A stretch of 64,000 nt of DNA from positions 370,001 to 434,000 of the forward strand of contig JAJEKV010000060.1 in the NCBI GenBank assembly GCA_021234155.1. Direction: 5' to 3'. The stretch comes from Isoetes taiwanensis (taxonomy: Eukaryota; Streptophyta; Lycopodiopsida; Isoetales; Isoetaceae). The position numbers and the translations under genes were made by a program. Under the pieces are notes generated by a model. It saw only the letters and a list, made by a program, of their open reading frames with translations, was not told where the DNA came from and did not search any database. Positions 45,716-57,806 of this stretch are shown piece by piece. The stretch's first letter is position 1. Each line of letters begins with the position of its first letter.

Positions 45716-46011
45716 AAAATGAAGCCAAACCAGAGATAACAAAGAGAATAGCCTCTTCATCAAGCCTTATGAGACCAGTGGACGTTGCTAAGAAAGCTTT
45801 GGATGGCATACGGCGTGGTAAGTTTAATATTTATTGCAACTTTGACGGGTTTATGCTTGGTGTTGCAACGACTGGCATGTCACTACAATCAAGCCTCAAG
45901 GATGCAGTGCTTGAAGTGGCTTTAATAGGTCTAATGCGTGTTGTTGGCATCTGCGTTACCAATGCCTGGTATAACAAAATTCGTAAAGGGCATAAAGAAA
46001 AGCAAGCTTGA
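45716..46011 (+). pseudogene. 3'-terminal exon of a 3-dehydrosphinganine reductase (TSC10/KDSR-like), orphan
   Basis: After an acceptor (GTTTTGCAG) the exon enters in phase 1 and encodes 97 residues to a TGA. MRPVDVAKKALDGIRRGKF, then NIYCNFDGFMLGVATTGMS, then a hydrophobic segment and NAWYNKIRKGHKEKQA match the C-terminus of plant TSC10. That enzyme is an ER-membrane short-chain reductase which reduces 3-ketodihydrosphingosine to dihydrosphingosine with NADPH. The hydrophobic stretch would be the membrane-facing C-terminal region. The exon itself is open and conserved. I could not find the preceding exons (the GGSSGIG nucleotide-binding loop, the catalytic YxxSK, or the FPPDT block) anywhere upstream in the window. 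It is therefore either a displaced exon/pseudogene or the end of a gene with very long introns. Identity of the exon is strong, its status uncertain. Confidence 0.75.
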
Positions 46012-46095
46012 GATTAATTGACATAGTTTATCCATTTACAATTTCTTTGTCTTATTGTATGAAATGATTTTTGGCTTTGTCCTCAAGAATAACTG

Positions 46096-46508
46096 GATCA
46101 GTCAAGTTATGATCATGGTTCATTAAAATTGGATAAAATGAGATGGTGATGGCTGGTATTACAAAATTGTTAAATGACATAGATAACGCCAAGCTCGAAA
46201 TTACATGACATGGCTTTTCCTTGCACAAATTCTGTCTTACACTGCCAAATAGCTTTTGCATTTAATGGTGGTTTACAGTAACAAATGGATCTCTCAGATT
46301 AGGACATGGTTCATAAATGTAATATGAGATGGTGATGTTTTCCATGTTCACCCGATCACCATATAAAACAATTCCTTGCTTCTTAGGTTTATAGTTTGAG
46401 GATGAGTGATTTGTTGCAATTATATATCATATTTATCCAATAAATAGATCAGTTAGTTTATGGGCATGGTTCATAAATATAATATGAGATGGTGACGTTC
46501 TCGATGTT
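46096..46508 (+). repeat. Three dispersed copies of an about 55-60-bp repeat
   Basis: Copies at about 46,096-46,150, 46,287-46,346 and 46,447-46,508 share CATGGTTCAT(A/T)AA.T, then AT.AGATGGTGA. The last two are closest to each other and continue into GTT.TC.ATGTTNA. A further small repeat, ACAAGTGCAATCAAT...ATATCTTGCATA, occurs at 46,755-46,785 and 46,811-46,849. No gene is nearby other than the reductase exon, whose 3' UTR may include the first copy. Confidence 0.65.
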
Positions 46509-46509
46509 A

Positions 46510-47790
46510 ATATGATCACCTGGAAATGTGTTTGAAAATAAAATTGGGTTCGCACTAAATGAGCCTATCTATAAATTTGAAAGGTTCACTAAGTACTCTA
46601 TCGTGGATCAACATTGGATGATCAAGATTGAACCCGCATCCAATTCATTCAATGGTTTGAATTGAGATAATGATATGGTGTTGATCCACTATTGGAAAAT
46701 TTGATCCAAACATGGTCCACAATTGGACCATGGTTCTCCATTGATGACCTTGCATCAATACACAAGTGCAATCAATATCTTGCATACCATAGCACAAGCT
46801 CTAGGATCACCAATAAACAAGTGCAATCAATCAATATCTTGCATATCAATTCACTCGACTTTTGCAAAATCTTCTAGGTTGCTTGCGTGGTCAACTTTAC
46901 AATTTTTATAAGGATATTGAGATGGGATTTTCTTTTATTATACTAGCATAACCAATTGTGCATATTTTTTTTCCTCCCAAAACATTGTCAGTACCAACCA
47001 TTGCAAGAGACAACTAAGAGCACTTGAATCTTAGGAACTAAGAAATAATCTTCACGTTAAAGCCAATGAATGATTCATGCAACTTCAACTACAACTATAA
47101 AGGATGGATACAATTTTAGATGCCACTAGATACACTTATAACTATACCTTTGCTCTACCATACATTCATACATTGTCGAGGTAATATCCTAAAGAAGCCT
47201 AGCAATTTTTCATGCCTAACGCACATTATCCCAATGTTGTAAATTGCATTGCTCTTTAAATTGCCGCGAAAGCCAGCTATCATTGTGCTCATCATTTCCC
47301 TTCATATATAGCAATTAGCACCATCCATGAAACAATACGAATATTACCCCCATACTTATAGACACTAGCTTTTAAACTGACAAAGACACTAGCTCCAACA
47401 AGATTGCTATCCAACACAATTTCGTTCAAATCAATGTCATGTTGTGACTCCTTTCCTTCTATGTAAAAATGCCACTACACAATATCCCAACATAAGATAT
47501 TATTCCTAAACCCAACACTTATTGCAAATCATTTAGAAATAGGAAAGCGCTTCCCATGCTTCCATATTACCAAGCTCCAAACTCATAATTTGATAGATGT
47601 CTTTCTTATCAATGTTCTAGCACACTCTTCAAGCAAAATAAAAAGAGTTTTGCAGTCTTTTCTAACAACAAAACCCCTTCTCCACTTATTGCCCCCTCCA
47701 AACAACATTAATTGTTCTAGCTAACCAAGAAACAACCATCTCTTCAACTTTGAAAAGCCCGGCAACGCCGGGCACCATAACTAGTAAATC
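46510..47790. other. No recognisable gene
   Basis: AT-rich sequence without domain-bearing frames. Short frames at 46,692-46,911 overlap the small repeat noted above and look spurious. Confidence 0.5.
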
Positions 47791-47799
47791 TTTTAAAGG

Positions 47800-48670
47800 T
47801 GAACCCCCCGTGAGCAGGGACTCCTTCAATCTTGCCACTGACTCTGTTATGTGGTTCTCAATCACTCCATAGCCTCCATATCTGGGTGGGCTCTATGTAA
47901 ATGCCGCATATAATAGGAACTTATGGGTCTAAACTAGAAGCATCGTCTACACAAAGCTACTAGGTCTCTACACCCCTTCCCAATACAGGAGGTGCAAACA
48001 TAATCAACCAACATTGTATATCCATATGACATGATAAATAATAAGAATAACATCTAATCCTAATCACATGCATCTAATTTACAGTTAGAGTTCATTCATT
48101 AGGGTTTGAGATCCAAACTGAGGGTTCTAGGATGGCTCTACTAGAGATATGAGATGCTAACTCATCTGGAATCCTAACTTCCAGATGATCTACCAAGGAA
48201 ACTACTCCAAATACCTGCTTCGGAGGAACTTCCACCCGCTCCTGGCGTCTCCATTGCTCTGCATTGATTTGGGGTAGCTCTCACTCCTTCTGATGCGCAT
48301 GCGCTCCTGGGGCTATTGTGCTATGCTATGCTGCAACAGACGAATCCCGAAATGGGATTTTCAAGCGCGAGCAAGGTTCCAAGACTATTGGAGCCGAGAA
48401 ACGGCCTAATGTTAGGGTTTGGACATTAGTAGGTTAGGGTTGCCATGTCACGCTATGTGGCTCCAATAGGGTGCGTCCATGTGACGGATCACCAATAAGA
48501 TGAAGCCATGTGGAAATGGTTCCATACCTAAGGTTGGCTAAGTTATACATAATGACTTAGCCATGCTCCCTTCTCCACACTAAAGTATACAAGGTTACTA
48601 AGGTAGGCTTGTGTGGTGACGTGGCCTAAAATACATGTATTTATGCCATATATTTTAGGGGAAATTCACA
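47800..48670 (-). mobile_element. Probable 3' LTR of the chromoviral gypsy element
   Basis: On the minus strand this follows the polypurine tract at 48,684-48,672 and begins TGTGAATTTC. It contains a TATA-like TTGTATACTTTAG (about 48,590). No second LTR is available for comparison, so the lower limit is a guess. Confidence 0.4.
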
Positions 48671-48671
48671 T

Positions 48672-48684
48672 TCTCCCCGCCTTA
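48672..48684 (-). other. Gypsy polypurine tract
   Basis: TAAGGCGGGGAGA on the minus strand is preceded by GAGGACATCATCATGC, the same arrangement as the plus-strand tract at 20,542. It marks the end of the internal region of the element whose integrase is at 50 kb. Confidence 0.6.
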
Positions 48685-49116
48685 GCATGATGATGTCCTC
48701 AACATTACGATAAGGTGACGAACCTGCGTCAATCTTATAAGAGACAATAATAAGGAATATAGCATTTAGAACCTTATTGAAACGATTCTTCCAATATTTA
48801 ATTATAACAATAATGATAAGGCTATACTTACATATTATACCAAAATTGTATGGCCTTAATTGTTCATCATTATAAAAAGTAAACAACATAATGTCATAAC
48901 AACATGTTTAGGAATTTATAATTAAGCACAAAATCTATAACTCATATTCTTTTCGTGATGTGCTTCTTCCCCGATGCTCCTCCTTTGCTGTGGAATATGT
49001 AGCATATCAAGTTAGTTTATCTAATAAGTTGTGGTTTTAAAGGGACCACCCCCCTAATTACCTCCTTGAGCTGAACTACTAGCTCAAGGCTACCACTACA
49101 TACCTGAACTGAATCA

Positions 49117-49390
49117 TGTTAGGGAATATCTAGGATGGTTCCATCATCGCCCATGATTAGATGATTACCTCCTACACGACCTCCGATCATACGCACAAGC
49201 AGTGCATCATGGCTAAAGAAATGTTTAAGACAATCCCATCATCGCCCACGATCACCTGTCTAACCTACATGACCCCGTCATCCGCACATGCAATGCATCA
49301 TGGCCCTGAAGGTTTAAGCGTAGGGAACATCTAGAATGATCCCATCATCGCCCATGATCACCTATTTACCCACATAAGATGCATCTATAT
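49117..49390. repeat. Three-copy tandem repeat, about 100-bp period
   Basis: CCATCATCGCCCA(T/C)GAT with a following CACCT or equivalent appears at about 49,141, 49,237 and 49,339. TAGGGAA(T/C)ATCTAG(A/G)AT precedes copies one and three, and GCA(G/A)TGCATCATGGC lies between copies. It lies between the chromodomain and the polypurine tract, i.e. in the 3' untranslated part of the gypsy element. Confidence 0.75.
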
Positions 49391-49525
49391 TATCCACAGT
49401 TGCATCTTATGCCTCTTGCCTTAGGATCCATGCATTAGACTAAGCTACTACACTTACCTAATTGCCCGGCGACTTGGCCATTGAATTGCTCTATTGACTC
49501 TGGATATTGCTTCTCTAAATCATGT

Positions 49526-50870
49526 TTTATACCCATGTCGCATCTTTACGTGCAAATGTTTCCACTTGACCAGGTACTAAAGGAACTTTGATGTTTGCAT
49601 CTTCTTGAATGCCTTGTCATGAAGTAACTCAGGAACAATCTTGAGTTGCTCCTCTGTCATTTCCAACAAGGTTGGAGTCTCCAAAACTTCCTCTAGGTTT
49701 GGAGTATGTTCTTTAATAAGCTTACATGGAAGAGCTTATGAACTTTTAGATGAATGAGTAAGTTAAGCTTATATGACTACCTCCCTATTCGCATGACAAT
49801 CTTAAAAGGCCCTGCCCATCTTGGAGCAAGTTTCTTACAATTGCTGATGTGGAGCTTCGCTTGCTTCACATTTATCTTGAGCTAAACTTTATCTCCCACA
49901 ACAAACTCTCGAGGAGTCCTATGTCTATCTGCTAGACTCTTCTGACATGCCCTTGTTGCTAGAAGATATTCTCGTGCTTCTACCATAAGGTGATGTATAT
50001 CTGCCAGAAGTTGTTGAGAAACTTCCACCTTGGGCACTTTGTGCCATATATCTGAAGCATTGATAATCATGTTAATCATGAAGGGAGACATCTTCGATGA
50101 CTCTTACTTCGTACTATTGTACGTAAAATCGACTAGGTGGATATAATCCGCCCATTTGGATTGCCTATTCCAAACTTTATTTCTCAATATGTTCTCCAAG
50201 ATTCTGTTGGCGCGTTCCGTTTTCCCATCTGTCTCTGGATGATAAGTAGAACTCATCCACATTTTGGTGTAGATCATGTTGAAGAAGCCTTGCCAAAAGA
50301 CGCCCATGAACTTCGGATCTCTATTGGAGATGATCGCCCTGGGCATTCCATGCAATCTAAAAATCTCTTTGGTAAACAACAAGGTTGTATCCAAAGCCGT
50401 GTCTGTGGTGCAACATAACAATGAATGTGCCATTTTAGATAACTTATCTACCACAACCATCAAGGCATTAACGCCGCTTGTTGTCCATGGAAGGCCCATT
50501 ATGAAATCCATGCTAACAAGTTTCCACTTGGCATCTGGCACCGCCAAAGGTCCCAAAGCTCCCGGGATTCGAGGTTGTTCTGCCTTTGTCTGCTGACACA
50601 ACTATCACTCCTGGATATACCTGGCTATCTACTTCTTCATGCTCGGCCAGAAGTAACTACTTCTAATCTTGAAGTAGGTCTTCATAAACTCTACATGGCT
50701 GACAATAGGGCTATTATGCGTGTTATGTATGATTAGCTTCCTTACTCCTGATGCTTCAGGTACGCATAACTTGTTCTTGTGATATAAAAGATTGCCTTCC
50801 TTTATAAAATGCTTGAAGGCCTCTCTCTAATTATCCATCCTTGCATTCTTGCAAAGATTAGCCCATATAT
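49526..50870 (-). pseudogene. Ty3/gypsy chromovirus: integrase, GPY/F module and chromodomain, broken
   Basis: The minus strand begins with the integrase H2C2 zinc-binding region (HNTHNSPIVSHV...YFWPSMKK, about 50,740-50,630; a stop interrupts it). The core follows at 50,601-50,104, with the catalytic residues placed as D in DFIMGLP, D in ISNRDPKF and E in TERANRILEN. Next come LADRHRTPREFVVGDKV (about 49,940-49,890) and the GPY/F-like APRWAGPFKIVMRIG (about 49,830-49,785). A chromodomain-like YLVKWKHLHVKDATWV lies near 49,580-49,535. Integrase inserts the cDNA, and the chromodomain of this branch directs it to heterochromatin. Stops at several points show it is inactive. Protease and RT should lie above 50.9 kb but are not visible, so the element is truncated there. 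Confidence 0.85.
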
Positions 50871-51195
50871 GCTTGAATTCAGTGCTAGAAGGATAACTTT
50901 CTTCTTGCCGGATTCACTTGACAAGGTGGCGATGGCATTGCAATGCACTTGCATCTCTAGAGGCTGCCGGCCGAGAGATCTACCGAGGTGCACTATAACC
51001 TTAGAACTAGGAGAACATGTGACCCAAATAATTCCAATGCCATCAGCATCGAATTATTTCATTAGCCCACAATAGCATGCTTGTAAACATTCACGATAAA
51101 TGGTTTGCAAATATGAGCATAACATAAAGGATGATAATGCCATCACCATAGGCATCTGCAATAATTGAAATAAATTGAATCAAATGCTTTTTATC

Positions 51196-52185
51196 ATTCA
51201 TGGAGACCTATCTGACCCAATCAAGGATCACAGCAAGCATATTACTGTCTGGATAAAAAACCCCTGCACCGAAGGGTTTTCGAGGAGAAAATCTTGGCAG
51301 TGCTGACAAACTGTACAAATATATATCATAGGACATTGTGGTACATGTCAAGATAGTGTCTGAGGATATAGCTGAGTATACATCCATCACTTCTTGAAAA
51401 TATGACGTCGTCAGCCGTACTGATATGCTCAATATCACATGCATCGGCTCATCTGGAAGGACCAACTCAGCATAGCATGCCTGCATGTGATTATGCTGGA
51501 CAGCTCTGAAGAGTGGGATGTTCATCCTCAATGACTCCCAATTGGAAGTACTGACAAAGCTTGTCCTGGCGCACATCCTCAATCCATTTGCCTGTCAATT
51601 CTGAGGCAGTGTGCCCCTGTGTGAAGTGAAGCGACGAGTCTATGACTTTTCATGGGTGAATGGTATCTCATAGCTTGTTGAGGAAGCACACGTCCAGGTA
51701 CTGCCTCAAGCTATATGGCGATCCTCTTTTGTTTGCACCTGTGCTTTTGCACATTCCATCTCCCTAGCCACTAAGCTCACTTTTTCTTCCAACAGGCTTT
51801 GAGGCACTGAGGCCGCGTTGCCATGGTGTGGGGTTGAGGAGATGAGCATCGTTCATATTGACCACCTTCTCAAAGAAGATGATGTGGCAGATCAAGGCCA
51901 CAGGAGGACGAGACGAGCAGCACCGGTCTCGGCCAGATTGACACACATGTCAGTGGCTTGGCAAAATGTGTCCAATGCATCCATATGGCATTGCATGTCT
52001 TCCGGGGTGTAAGTTAAGAGGTCCACATCATCAGCATATATGCGCTGCTTGGTGCTCTGGTGCAAAAGTAGGGCACCGACATCTCCATTGTACAACAATC
52101 TGCCAAGCGTTTTAGCGTCCTTCTGACTGTAACAGGGCAATGCTTTGGGCAGAAGACACATCAATAGATCATCACACACGTCCAA
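51196..52185 (-). mobile_element. RTE-like LINE fragment with YADD block and 3' end
   Basis: The minus strand carries LLHQSTKQRIYADDVDLL, then TYTPEDMQCHMDALDTFCQ (about 52,070-51,960). After an internal deletion a 3' region follows. The terminal words (CGAAAACCCTTCGGTGCAGG and TTTTTATC near 51,290-51,250; GGTCTCCATGAATGATAAAA at about 51,216-51,197) match the ends at 42.7 and 57.2 kb. The tail on the minus strand is a degenerate ATTCAATTTATTTCAATT, not a clean microsatellite. Frameshifts are numerous. Confidence 0.7.
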
Positions 52186-52496
52186 ATTTCCTCAAAACGA
52201 ATTATGTGATGATGAATGCAAAGATCTTAAATGGTAGTTCAGATAGGTAGTCTATCCCATCTTATGCCTTCAGGTGATTAGGTAGTACAAAGCTTTGATT
52301 AAAGGCAAGAAGCCCCATCACATTGCATAACACCAATGTGAAATATTTTACCATCTTGAACGCTACCCCATGACATTCTGGAGGAGAGCATATGTAGCCT
52401 TTGGCAATACCTCTTCAGGCCAGTGGATGCAGTGCTTGGCGCAATTCTATGCTCTTAATATGATCCAGAATATTGTGCTAGTGCAATTCCCTCATT

Positions 52497-53480
52497 GACT
52501 ATAACAAAGGAAGATCTCATCCATGGCTTGCAACGGCTCACAAATGGCAAGGCGACAGATCTAGATGGCATGTAGGCATAGCATGGTGGGAGTGATTATT
52601 GCATCTAGGCGTCCCATAAAAGCTGCAAAGTGCAATATACAAACCTTAGAAAAGAGTCACTTCTTGAAAGCCTCCATTCGGCCACCCAATCAACAACAAC
52701 GTGAGAATGAGAGAGGAATGTCCACTGTCCTCCATGCTATTTGGACTGTATATTGATCAACTAGAAGAATGGCTTGTCTTGCATGCAAGGGGATGGACTC
52801 TCCTCGTTGATTACATCATTGGGCAGTTAATATATGCAAGTGATGTAGATTTGTTATTTGACACCCTAGCAAGTATGCAATAGCATCAGGACGCAATTAG
52901 CACTTTGTGCAAGGATATTGGAATGCAGGTCAACTTAGCAAAGGCTAAGGTACTCATATCATCTTTTGCCTCACTTCATTTAACTGGGTCAAGACATAGA
53001 GGTAGTACAAACATACAAGTATCTTGGTGTAGAATGCACTACCACCACCTAATAGAACACTTGCACCAACAATGAGTAACGTCAAGTTGGAAGGCCGTCT
53101 ATGCCAATGCAGAACAACTGTCACAAGGTAGAGCTCTATGATTGGTCCCATCAGGCTCAACTTGTTCAGAGTTTTGGTGGAACCATTTCTTTTATATTGG
53201 AATGGATATGACGGCCAATGATATCCCTTGCCACTTGAAAAAGATTTGGAACAGGTCCAAAAAGAGATTCTGACATGGGCTCTCGAGTCAAGTCATACAG
53301 GGTTCTCCTCCAAAAAAAAAAAAAGGTTTGCCTCTACGTCGTGCCGCTTTAGAGCGACATATACTCTATTGTCAGAAGGTGGTGAACATGGAACTTTCGA
53401 ATATGGCCTACACACTGGCTATGGGTCCACAACGTCTTGCCACCTATTGGAAGGAGAAACATGCAGGTTGGTTCTCTAGA
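52497..53480 (+). mobile_element. RTE-like LINE fragment with mutated RT active site
   Basis: The plus strand reads LTITKEDLIHGLQRLTNGKA then DLDG (52,497-52,568). Next come REECPLSSMLFGLYIDQLEE (about 52,706-52,765) and QLIYASDVDLLFDTL (about 52,825-52,868), where the catalytic YADD has become YASD. HQDAISTLCKDIGMQVNLAK follows. The connection region (LEKDLEQVQKEILTWALES, 53,231) is frame-shifted. It is the same family as 33.5 and 51.9 kb and clearly inactive. Confidence 0.8.
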
Positions 53481-53856
53481 TGGAATGTCCAGGAGCAAGG
53501 TGCATAATAATGAAGATCACAATCACCTAAAACAATAGCTCTCAACACATGCAATGCTTGGGTAGAGCTTAGAACCTTGACTTACAGAGATAAGCACCGA
53601 CACATTCTTCATTGATTCTACAATCCGCATCATCTCCAGGACCAGGGACCGTCATGAAATATTGGGCAAAGTTGCCATAGAAGCGAATTCTGCTGCTGAT
53701 GATTTCTTACCCACCCGAATGGCTGTGCTGCATCTCCACCTATTTCTCATTGCCGGATTAAGACATCTGTACTCAATCTACTCGCCTGCTATAGCTTCGG
53801 CCCTTCGCTTGGCCCTCACTAAAATTCGCCTAAGATTGTGCTGCCACAGGTAATCT

Positions 53857-54463
53857 TCATCCGTTGCTCTGGTCCAGCTTGACCAATTCAAAGTTCCTCT
53901 TCCTCCTGCTTATTTCTGGAGCAATTGGTTTCCTACCTCTTGCGACTGCTGGCAGCTTGTAATTATTGGTCATGCAATGCTTAGTAAGTCTGTGGATCTC
54001 TAGAACCCACTTTTTGGAGTAGCTACTGCTGCACCCACCGAATAGATAATACCACCCCATCCAATTTTCGAGGATGGTTCTCCACGGCATCCTTGCCGAA
54101 GTCTATTTCGGCCTCCTTGCAATCAATCTTTTCTTCTGACTCCTTGCAATAAACCTCCTCGGTGATACTAAGGGGTCCCCCAAATACCTGGGAATAACTC
54201 GGCCGCTCGACTAACAACCTTAGCCTCCACAGATAAATCCGCCATGGGATCTGCGCCTCCAACTGCCCCAAAACCTGCAGGAAATTTAGGAGAGGAGTCC
54301 ACCTCCGAATCGACCTGTTCTTCCTGCAAAGGATTGTTCGTAGGAAAGATGAAAGCCGAGTTAACAGAAGATTTTGCCTGGAAGTTCTCACTAATTGAGG
54401 TTTTAAGGCTCTGATCCATCTGAATAGAGGGTTGTGACAGGAACATGACAAGAATTCGAGCAA
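53857..54463 (-). other. Unidentified minus-strand frames, possibly LINE ORF1-like
   Basis: Two adjoining frames (54,446-54,168: MFLSQPSIQMDQSLKTSISE and on; 54,090-53,857: LTKHCMTNNYKLPAVARGRK and on) look like pieces of one basic, Ser-rich protein with a frame change. No motif fixes its family. A LINE ORF1 nucleic-acid-binding protein is a guess from composition and the neighbouring LINE debris. Confidence 0.25.
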
Positions 54464-54499
54464 GAGGAGTGGAGGCGCCGGAACGAAGCTCTGAGATAG

Positions 54500-57130
54500 A
54501 ATCCTAGAAACAAAGAGAACGGGATTTTTTGGCGCTAACAGTTGTGATTCCTTCGGACAGGATCACTATCCTTTACGGTTGATGTGGCAGGCGGTGATAT
54601 GCCAATGAGTCACCCTTTGTCAAGGTGCAGTGTACGGGTATTAATGGCCGTCGTCCGGCATTGAATTCAAAAGTTCCTTCGAAAGTTTGGCCCTGAATTT
54701 AAATAGGCTATAATAAAACACAAGACTTCCAAAAAATAATCGTTATCAGTTTTTCGCAATAGTTTTTACATGAAACCACGATAATAAAATAATGTTAGTT
54801 TGTGGGTTAATATGTTGATTTACTACTAACAGTTATACAGTGTGGTTCTTACTTATGATTTATTATGTTAATTTATTATTACAATTCACTATTAGGTTTC
54901 TCTCTGGTAGTTATTTTGTTGGGTTTGTAATAATGCTTTATTGCTAATTTTTAAGTATGTGGTGTAATTAATAATGTAAGTCATAAATCACTAATAATTT
55001 AATAATTTTGGTAAAGTAGACTAGTTTTCTAATAAAATTATCTATACGTTTTCATAAGAATGAGAATGAGAACCAACGATGTTTCGTAGAAACTATTACC
55101 AATGTTGTTTTATAGAAACCATTAGCCTTATGAAGGCGCAAATTATGAGTTTCTCCATCAAATTATTAACATTTTATTTAGTGCAATCGACGTGGTTCAT
55201 GCGACAAATTACAAAATGTTTCTCAAGAATTCCATTGTTATTTTATAGCAGAACGACACAATGGCTTTTTCAAAATCTTCCATATAAGTATAGGTGATCA
55301 GAAAGTAATGATAACTAATCTTTGCAACTTATATAAATGGGTCCAATGATTTGAACCCTGACATTTCCATTTTTCCAATGATTACCCTTGATATTTCTAT
55401 TTTTTCCAATGATAAACTAGCACTGAGCAGCAAAATGAGACATATTCTTCAGCAAGTATTTCCAAAATGTATCATCGTTGGTCGTGCCTTGAATTTTACA
55501 AAGATAGATAGATAGGTAGGTAGGGAGGTAGGTAGGTAGGAAACTAAAGAAAAGAGAGGAAGAAAGAACCCAATAAACAAAAGCAACAGAAACAGCAGAT
55601 AAGAGAACCTAATAAATAAAAAGCAAAAACAAAGCATGTTATGCATCATCAGAAGTTAAAGAACTATAAAAGCTAGTTTTAGCATATTTAAGAACTATAA
55701 AACGTTAAAGAACTATAAAAGCTATAAATTCTTGAAAGCCTAGACCTTTCACTGTGAACAAGCCTTGTGTACGACATCAAATATGCATCTATTCATAATT
55801 TTACTATGTATTTGAATATTTGAAAAATGCAACTATAACCATGCTGCATCCCAGATCAAGAAGCTCCACTATTTTGTATCTATGCTACTACACTCATTCT
55901 CCATTATAACTAATTCCCTGAAACATATGGCGTGGATAAAAAAATTCGTACGTACCAGAAGCAAGAGGCTTTGTCGCACAAATGGCCTGAGCATAGGTTT
56001 TAACAAAAGCACAACAACGGGTAGGATTCTTGAACAAGGGATTTTGAGATAGTTAGGCTAAAATACAAACTCAAACTCTATAATAGTGAAAAAAAAATAT
56101 TTGTATGCTACTCACAGAATTTGAAGAAACAACCCCAACTTGTTTTTCCAGCAATTTGTCATAACCTGCAGTAATAATTGTAACCTGAAGAGATGATTTA
56201 GAAGATAATTTTAAATATGTCATGCAATTCAACAAATCAAACAAGATTATCCCAATATTACCTCCAAATCCAAAGGTAGAAAATAAGATTGAAGGTCTGC
56301 CTCACACCTTTTACTTATTACATTTGTTACTCGTTCACAAGCATGAATTCGTGAAGGTATAATAATTTCTAAATCACATCTTCTTTTTTAAAATGAAAGG
56401 GTGTTGGACTTTGTGCCTGGAACGCCGCAGTGCAGACGCATTGCGGCGTTCCCTTTCAGTTTCAGGCTCCTCTTGCGGGATGCGGGCTGCCAGCATTCAG
56501 TGTCAATTTTTATTCGTATCGAAATTCGTAGAGGTGCTAGCATTCAAACACCTCCCTAATCTTCTATTTGGTGCTCAAGCTTGAACTGGGTCCGTGCAAC
56601 TGTTCGGCATCTATTTTATTTCATTTTGACAGTCTTATTATCCACTCTTGCTCCATGGTTGCAAGTTCCTAATTTCAAGCCTCCTCTCGGTGGCAACAGG
56701 GCTTTTGTAATATGTGAAAGATCATCTTTGGAGCTTCATTTAAAACTTGGTTATGGCGATGGTTGTTCATCATATAGAGCTATATAGGTGCGCTTATTCT
56801 TTGTCAACCTAATTTCTGTTCTGCTGCGTGAAAAAGGTTTTTATGGTGCCATGGAAGCCCATGTGAAGCAGATGGATGTTGCCATTTCTGAGATGTTATT
56901 TGAAGCATCGATCTGCTAGACAAAATACAAAGGATGCAATCGTGCAACTCATGTTTTTATTTGTGAAAAGGAAGAGAAATTTAGAGGTAAATTAATCCAG
57001 AGATTTGCATGTTTTGTCCCAATTCCTCCCTATCATTTTTAGACCGTTGTTGTACTAAGGTAATAGTATTGTATCTCAGGGCTCAAATTGCTGATTGGTC
57101 GTATTATTGTTCCATTGGTTTTGTTGGCTG
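54500..57130. other. No recognisable gene
   Basis: AT-rich sequence with a short microsatellite (TAGA/TAGG)n at about 55,505-55,540. Some frames at 56.4-56.8 kb (plus) are open for 60-70 codons but show no domain. Confidence 0.45.
55505..55540. repeat. (GATA)n/(GGTA)n microsatellite
   Basis: TAGATAGATAGG followed by repeated TAGG tetramers. The frames running through it are spurious. Confidence 0.7.
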
Positions 57131-57135
57131 AAAGC

Positions 57136-57806
57136 AAAGGAAGGAAGGAAGGAAGGTATTTTTATCGTCCACGGAGACCAATTGGTCTATGGGACCCAAT
57201 ACAAAAGCGCAGCAAGCGAATTACTACCCGGATTAAAAACCCCCCGCCCCGAAGGGTTTTCGAGGGAAAAACCGTGGCAGCAATCAGCCTGCTGACAAAC
57301 TGTTCCAATATACAAAATGCAAAAACACACAAATATATACACTCATGCACCGCACCCGTAGTGCCTGATCAACGGGCAGCCAGGCGGGCCGCGGGGACAA
57401 AGGTGAGCTCGCAGATCTAGTACCTCCTGAATGTACAACCCCAGAGCACGTACTGACGGTGTGCTCATCAGCAAATGTAGGGGCAAGTCCGGCCCTACTA
57501 AGGGAGCGTATCTGGCCCGGATCTGACTGAATGCTGGGCAACTCTGGAAAGTGAGAGACTCATCCTCAATGGCACCCGTTTGACAGCACTGACAGAGCCT
57601 GTCCTGGCGGGGCTCCCCAATCCACCTGCCTGTCTCGATGCGAAGATGGTGGGCACCTGTGCGAATGGAGGCAATGAGTCTGCGCTTTTTCAGGGGCAGC
57701 TGGGAACGCAGGTAGAGCTGCGGGCCCTGGGCTAACACGGGGTTGATGTGCTCCTTGTAATGGGCCGTTTTGACCTGCTCTAGAGCGCCGGGGTCAAGGA
57801 AGAGCT
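57136..57806 (-). mobile_element. RTE-like LINE, 5'-truncated, ending in a (CCTT)n tail
   Basis: From about 57,806 down, the minus strand encodes ELFLDPGALEQVKTAHYKEH, then LKKRRLIASIRTGAHHLRIE, then a 3' zinc-like motif LCQCCQTGAIEDES...QSCPAF (about 57,600-57,540). A 3' UTR follows with AACCCTTCGGGGCGGGGGGT (about 57,257) and GGTCTCCGTGGACGATAAAA (about 57,177). It ends in (CCTT)n at 57,156-57,136. It is the best-preserved copy of this family's 3' end here, open from about 57,738 to 57,343. Compare 18.9-20.04 kb (same protein motifs, same terminus). Confidence 0.85.
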
